Shown here one piece after another: positions 24,496 through 27,042 of a stretch of 27,042 nt of DNA (within the stretch, counting starts at the first letter, position 1; each line of letters opens with the position of its first letter). The stretch is from the NCBI GenBank assembly GCA_964236585.1, contig CAXSFE010000043.1, forward strand, positions 1 through 27,042. The letters run 5' to 3'. The stretch is from CAXSEF01 sp964236585 (GTDB taxonomy: Bacteria; Pseudomonadota; Alphaproteobacteria; Acetobacterales; Acetobacteraceae). The notes below the pieces were generated by a model. It was not told the DNA's origin, ran no database searches, and saw nothing but the letters and a program-made list of their open reading frames with translations. The position numbers and the translations under genes were made by a program.

Positions 24496-24640
24496 GGACC
24501 AGGCCTCCAGACGCGCAATCCGGTCGCTTCCCGCCGACGTTTCGGGCGACCTTGCTGCGGCGGGACAGAGTAGCGTGCCGCGGCCCGTCCGCCCAGGACG
24601 CGGGGAGCGGCAGGCCGCATCGTCATGGAAGGGGGCGTAA

Positions 24641-25543
24641 GTGAGCGACGACGCGGCGGAGTTCAGCGCGACGCAGCGCGACGCCGGCGGGGGCGCGCCC
24701 GGGGCGACGGCGGCCTTCCCGTACGACCGAATGACCGTGGAGCGCTTCCGCGAGGCGTTCCCCCGCGCCCGGTGGCGCGACGACCTGGGGGCCTGGTTCG
24801 TGCCGGGCACGACGGCGCAGGGGCGCCTGGCCCGCTGGGCGAGCCGCGAGTGGACGGGCGTGCTGGCCCATGCCGACCAGCGCGGCCGCGACGCCTTCAC
24901 GTTCGAGCCGATCGACAGCCCCTACCTGGAGGCCGCCGACGACCTCGCGGTCCGCACGCCGTACTCGCGCGACGTCGTCGCCGCGCTGCGGGCCGTGCCC
25001 TGGGCGCGCTGGGACCCGGCCTCGAAGGCGTGGCGCGTGCCGTTCCGCTCGTTCGAGGAGCTGCGCCGGCACTGGCCCGCCATCGAGGACGCCGCCCGCC
25101 AGGCCGAGCCCGAGGCGCGGCGCAGGCGGCAGGAGGGCCGCAAGGCCTCCCCCGAACAAGGCGACAGGCGGGCCGAGGCGGCCGAGCGTCGCCGGCACCG
25201 CTACCCCGTGCCGGAGGACGCGCTGCCGCCGCCCGACCGCGTGCTGATGACCCACGCGGGCCCCGTGGTGTTCGAGGCGCTCGCCGGCGAGCTTGCCGAG
25301 CCGCCGGTCGCCGCCCGCTTCTACCCGGGCGTCGCGGCCGGGCCCGCCGCGCTGGTCTGGGCGGGCTGGCGCAGGCCGAGCCATGCCGAGCTCGTCCAGG
25401 CCTGGCCCGCGCGGACGCCACCCGGCCCGGCCGAGCTGGCGCGCGGCTGGTGGCGGCCGACGATCGAGGCGCTGCGGGAGGAACGCCGCAGGGCGGCGTC
25501 CCTGGAGCGGGCGCAGGCGACCCGCCGGAGCAGGGCGCCGTGA
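24641..25543 (+). CDS. Protein with two HARP-like repeats, function unknown
   Basis: A 300-residue protein read from a GTG preceded by a purine-rich GGAAGGGGG (24627-24635). Residues 26-70 and 107-150 are two copies of one module: PYDRMTVERFREAFPRARW then AWFVPG, and PYSRDVVAALRAVPWARW then AWRVPF. Each is a helix followed by a W-(x)n-AW-x-VP hairpin. This pattern resembles the HARP domain found in SMARCAL1-type annealing helicases, but no helicase domain is present. A basic, Arg/Glu-rich linker (about 150-195) may be coiled or bind nucleic acid. The C-terminal part (about 210-300) is Trp-rich (WAGWRRPSHAEL, ARGWWRPTIEALREERR) and unknown to me. A competing frame starting at 24625 is Arg/Gly/Ala-rich and rejected. 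It is divergent from the peptidase gene. Confidence 0.78.
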   Translation: MSDDAAEFSATQRDAGGGAPGATAAFPYDRMTVERFREAFPRARWRDDLGAWFVPGTTAQGRLARWASREWTGVLAHADQRGRDAFTFEPIDSPYLEAADDLAVRTPYSRDVVAALRAVPWARWDPASKAWRVPFRSFEELRRHWPAIEDAARQAEPEARRRRQEGRKASPEQGDRRAEAAERRRHRYPVPEDALPPPDRVLMTHAGPVVFEALAGELAEPPVAARFYPGVAAGPAALVWAGWRRPSHAELVQAWPARTPPGPAELARGWWRPTIEALREERRRAASLERAQATRRSRAP

Positions 25544-25670
25544 GCGATCATCTCCCGGGCGGCTGAGGCGTCGGCAGGCCGGGGCGCCTGTCGTCGGTCC
25601 GGGCGCCGAGCGTTCCGGCGGTGGGTCCGGCGGCATGTTTGGCGAGTCGTGTCTCAGTTTGAGTCCCGGA

Positions 25671-25808
25671 AGAAAGGCCAGGGGCTCTGCCCCCCTGCTT
25701 GAAAGCGGGGACCCCGCCAAAGGCCGGGCCTCTGGAAACCTGGACTTAAGTGAGGCCGGTCCAGGGGCGGCTCGCCCCTGGCGGGTCCAGGGCAGAGCCC
25801 TGGCCTTT
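25671..25808 (+). repeat. Composite palindromic repeat, copy R8 with insertion and flanking inverted repeat
   Basis: The start of hairpin A (ccaggggctctgccc from 25678) is interrupted by a small bulged hairpin (about 25693-25711, cccctgctt then gaaagcgggg). B is at 25717-25735, CTTAAG at 25745-25750, B' at 25761-25781 and A' at 25787-25803 (ccagggcagagccctgg). Just outside lie tgtctcagtttga (25650-25662) and tcgaaccgagaca (25808-25820), which are inverted copies at 11 of 13 positions. The surrounding gap (25544-25928, 385 bp) holds no gene that I can support. Confidence 0.85.
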
Positions 25809-25928
25809 CGAACCGAGACATCACCGTTTGGCGGCGTCGGCCGCCTCCACGCACCGATGCCGCCGGCCGCCGCTTGTGCCGGCCGCCCCGACCTGCCAAG
25901 CGGACGGGCGTCGGGAAGGAGCGGGGCG

Positions 25929-27042
25929 GTGGGCAAGCGGTGGGTGGTCGCGCTGGGTCTCGTTCTCGCCCTGCCGGTGCTGGCCGTCGGCGCGGCGGTC
26001 GCCGTCGTGGACCCGAACGACTTCAAGCCGCAGCTCGTGGCGGCGGTGGAGCAGGCGACCGGGCGCACCCTCACTATCGGCGGCGCGCTGTCGATCAGCA
26101 GGTCGCTGTGGCCCGCCATCGTCGTGTCGGACGTGCGGCTCGAGAACCTTCCCGGCGGCAGCCGGCCCGACATCGCCCACGCCGAGCGGATCGAGGCGCG
26201 GCTCTCCCTGCCCGCCCTGCTGCGCCGGCGGGTCGAGATCGCGGAGCTGGTGCTGACGGGTCCGAACATCCTGTTCGAGACGGTGGGCGGCAGGCCGAAC
26301 TGGGTCTTCGACACCGATGCGGGGGGACGGGCCGCGGCGGCCGGGGAGGCGGGCCCGGGATGGAGCCTGCGCGTGCGGACGGTGCACGTGCGCAACGGCA
26401 TGGTGACGATCCGCCTGCCGCTGCGGACCCACGTCGTCGGCATCCGCTCCCTCGACCTCGAGGTGCCGGCCGAGGGGCCGCTCGACCTTGCCTCCGTGCT
26501 CGTCTACGCCGACGACCAGCCGTTCAGCCTTTCCGCGACGGCCAGGCCGACCGGGGGGCCGACCGGGGGGTTGCGCGCGCCCTGGGACGCGCGGCTGCGC
26601 TTCGCCGCCTACGGCGCGGAGGCGACGGCGGCCGGGACGATGAGCCTGGACGGCCGGTACGACCTGCAGGCGCAGGGCACCGCCCCCGCGCTCGAGCGGC
26701 TCGACGCGCTGCTGCCGGCCCTGCACCTGCCCGCGCTGCACGCGCTCGACTTCGCGACCCGCCTGGCCAGCGCGACGGTGAACGGGGGCCTGCCGGTGGT
26801 CGGGCAGACGCGGCTGCGGTTCGCGGGCGCGGACCTGCGGGACCGGGTGCCCGGCCTGGTGCTCGGGGCCGTGGAGCTCGCGCTGCCCCGGGCCGGGGGC
26901 GAGGCGTCGGCGAAGGGGTCCGGCCGCTACGCCGGGCAGGAGTTCGCGTTCGACGGCAGCGCCGCCGTGCCGGGGCAGCTGGACGGGCGCATCGCCAGCC
27001 GTGTCGCGCTCTCGCTGCGCGCGCCGCCGCCTCCGTCGCCGC
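25929..27042 (+). CDS. AsmA-family protein, 3' end missing
   Basis: Frame open from the GTG at 25929 to the window edge (371 codons seen). AAGGAG at 25916-25921 lies 7 bp upstream and supports the start. A single N-terminal membrane segment (about residues 4-27, VVALGLVLALPVLAVGAAVAVV) leads directly into DPNDFKPQLVAAVEQATGRTLTIGG, the hallmark opening of AsmA proteins. Conserved-looking segments follow: VVSDVRLENLPGGSRPDIAHAERIEARLSL and LVLTGPNILFETVGGRPNW. AsmA-like proteins are inner-membrane-anchored periplasmic proteins implicated in lipid transport to, and integrity of, the outer membrane. The rest is a repetitive beta-rich body, as expected. An in-frame 12-bp tandem duplication (26547-26570) encodes PTGGPTGG. 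Confidence 0.9.
   Translation, partial: MGKRWVVALGLVLALPVLAVGAAVAVVDPNDFKPQLVAAVEQATGRTLTIGGALSISRSLWPAIVVSDVRLENLPGGSRPDIAHAERIEARLSLPALLRRRVEIAELVLTGPNILFETVGGRPNWVFDTDAGGRAAAAGEAGPGWSLRVRTVHVRNGMVTIRLPLRTHVVGIRSLDLEVPAEGPLDLASVLVYADDQPFSLSATARPTGGPTGGLRAPWDARLRFAAYGAEATAAGTMSLDGRYDLQAQGTAPALERLDALLPALHLPALHALDFATRLASATVNGGLPVVGQTRLRFAGADLRDRVPGLVLGAVELALPRAGGEASAKGSGRYAGQEFAFDGSAAVPGQLDGRIASRVALSLRAPPPPSP
26547..26570. repeat. Two tandem 12-bp units inside the asmA-like gene
   Basis: ccgaccgggggg occurs twice back to back (26547-26558 and 26559-26570), duplicating four residues in frame without disrupting the gene. It is a typical slippage-type repeat. Confidence 0.8.

Noticed and set aside
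24625..25566. Alternative 313-codon plus-strand frame overlapping the HARP-repeat gene
   Set aside because: Its product is dominated by Arg, Gly and Ala. The frame from 24641 shows an internal repeat and conserved-looking Trp motifs.
2331..25808. The palindromic repeats as a CRISPR array or as attachment sites
   Set aside because: Copies are dispersed between unrelated genes, not regularly spaced, and there are no spacers, cas genes, integrase or tRNA nearby.

Overview
The window is very GC-rich (roughly 70% by eye). Its envelope proteins mark it as Gram-negative: a TonB-dependent receptor, an OprB-type porin, a SmpA/OmlA-like lipoprotein and an AsmA-family protein. The overall character, including abundant palindromic intergenic repeats, suggests an alphaproteobacterium, possibly Rhodospirillales/Acetobacteraceae. 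That placement is an inference. I see no rRNA, tRNA, CRISPR array, intact transposase, prophage or replication origin.

Layout. Positions 1-2325 hold the 3' part of a TonB-dependent receptor gene. Positions 2506-7594 carry four plus-strand genes: an M48 (Ste24/CAAX prenyl protease-like) membrane protease, a mycobacterial-type inositol-phosphate synthase (TTG start), an AEC-family permease (TTG start) and an amidohydrolase-2 enzyme resembling the resorcylate/dihydroxybenzoate decarboxylases. Then come a D-aminopeptidase (7995-9557), a small DUF892-like protein (10138-10620) and a lipoprotein with a SmpA/OmlA-like domain (11082-11666). On the minus strand a chloramphenicol phosphotransferase-like kinase (12864-12289) is followed by a P-loop kinase-like protein (12272-11676). 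Two GNAT genes (13179-14045, 14586-15110) precede a tight two-gene unit of a Tat-exported bicupin resembling oxalate decarboxylase and an OprB-type porin (15401-18091). An alpha/beta hydrolase and an MFS exporter lie on the minus strand (18257-20478), divergent from a DEAD-box RNA helicase with a readable sigma70-like promoter (20762-20790). A secreted prolyl oligopeptidase (24495-22354) is divergent from a protein with two HARP-like repeats (24641-25543). The window ends inside an asmA-like gene (from 25929).

The most striking non-coding structure is a family of composite palindromes at seven sites (2331, 3756, 5157, 7642, 9604, 22152, 25671), each shortly downstream of a plus-strand stop codon. 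A full element is built as hairpin A, hairpin B, a CTTAAG hinge, then B' and A'. Stem sequences differ between copies but both arms change together. Two copies (2331-2460 and 5157-5290) are near-identical and inverted, and bracket the protease and inositol-synthase genes. An unrelated AT-rich inverted repeat lies at 14083-14215.

Most genes are single units with little shared pathway logic. The clear functional couplings are the cupin-porin pair (4 bp apart) and the two small kinases (16 bp apart). No complete unknown multi-gene system is evident. The repeat family, the cupin-porin unit, the kinase pair, the HARP-repeat protein and the DUF892-like protein lacking the usual metal ligands are the best candidates for follow-up.
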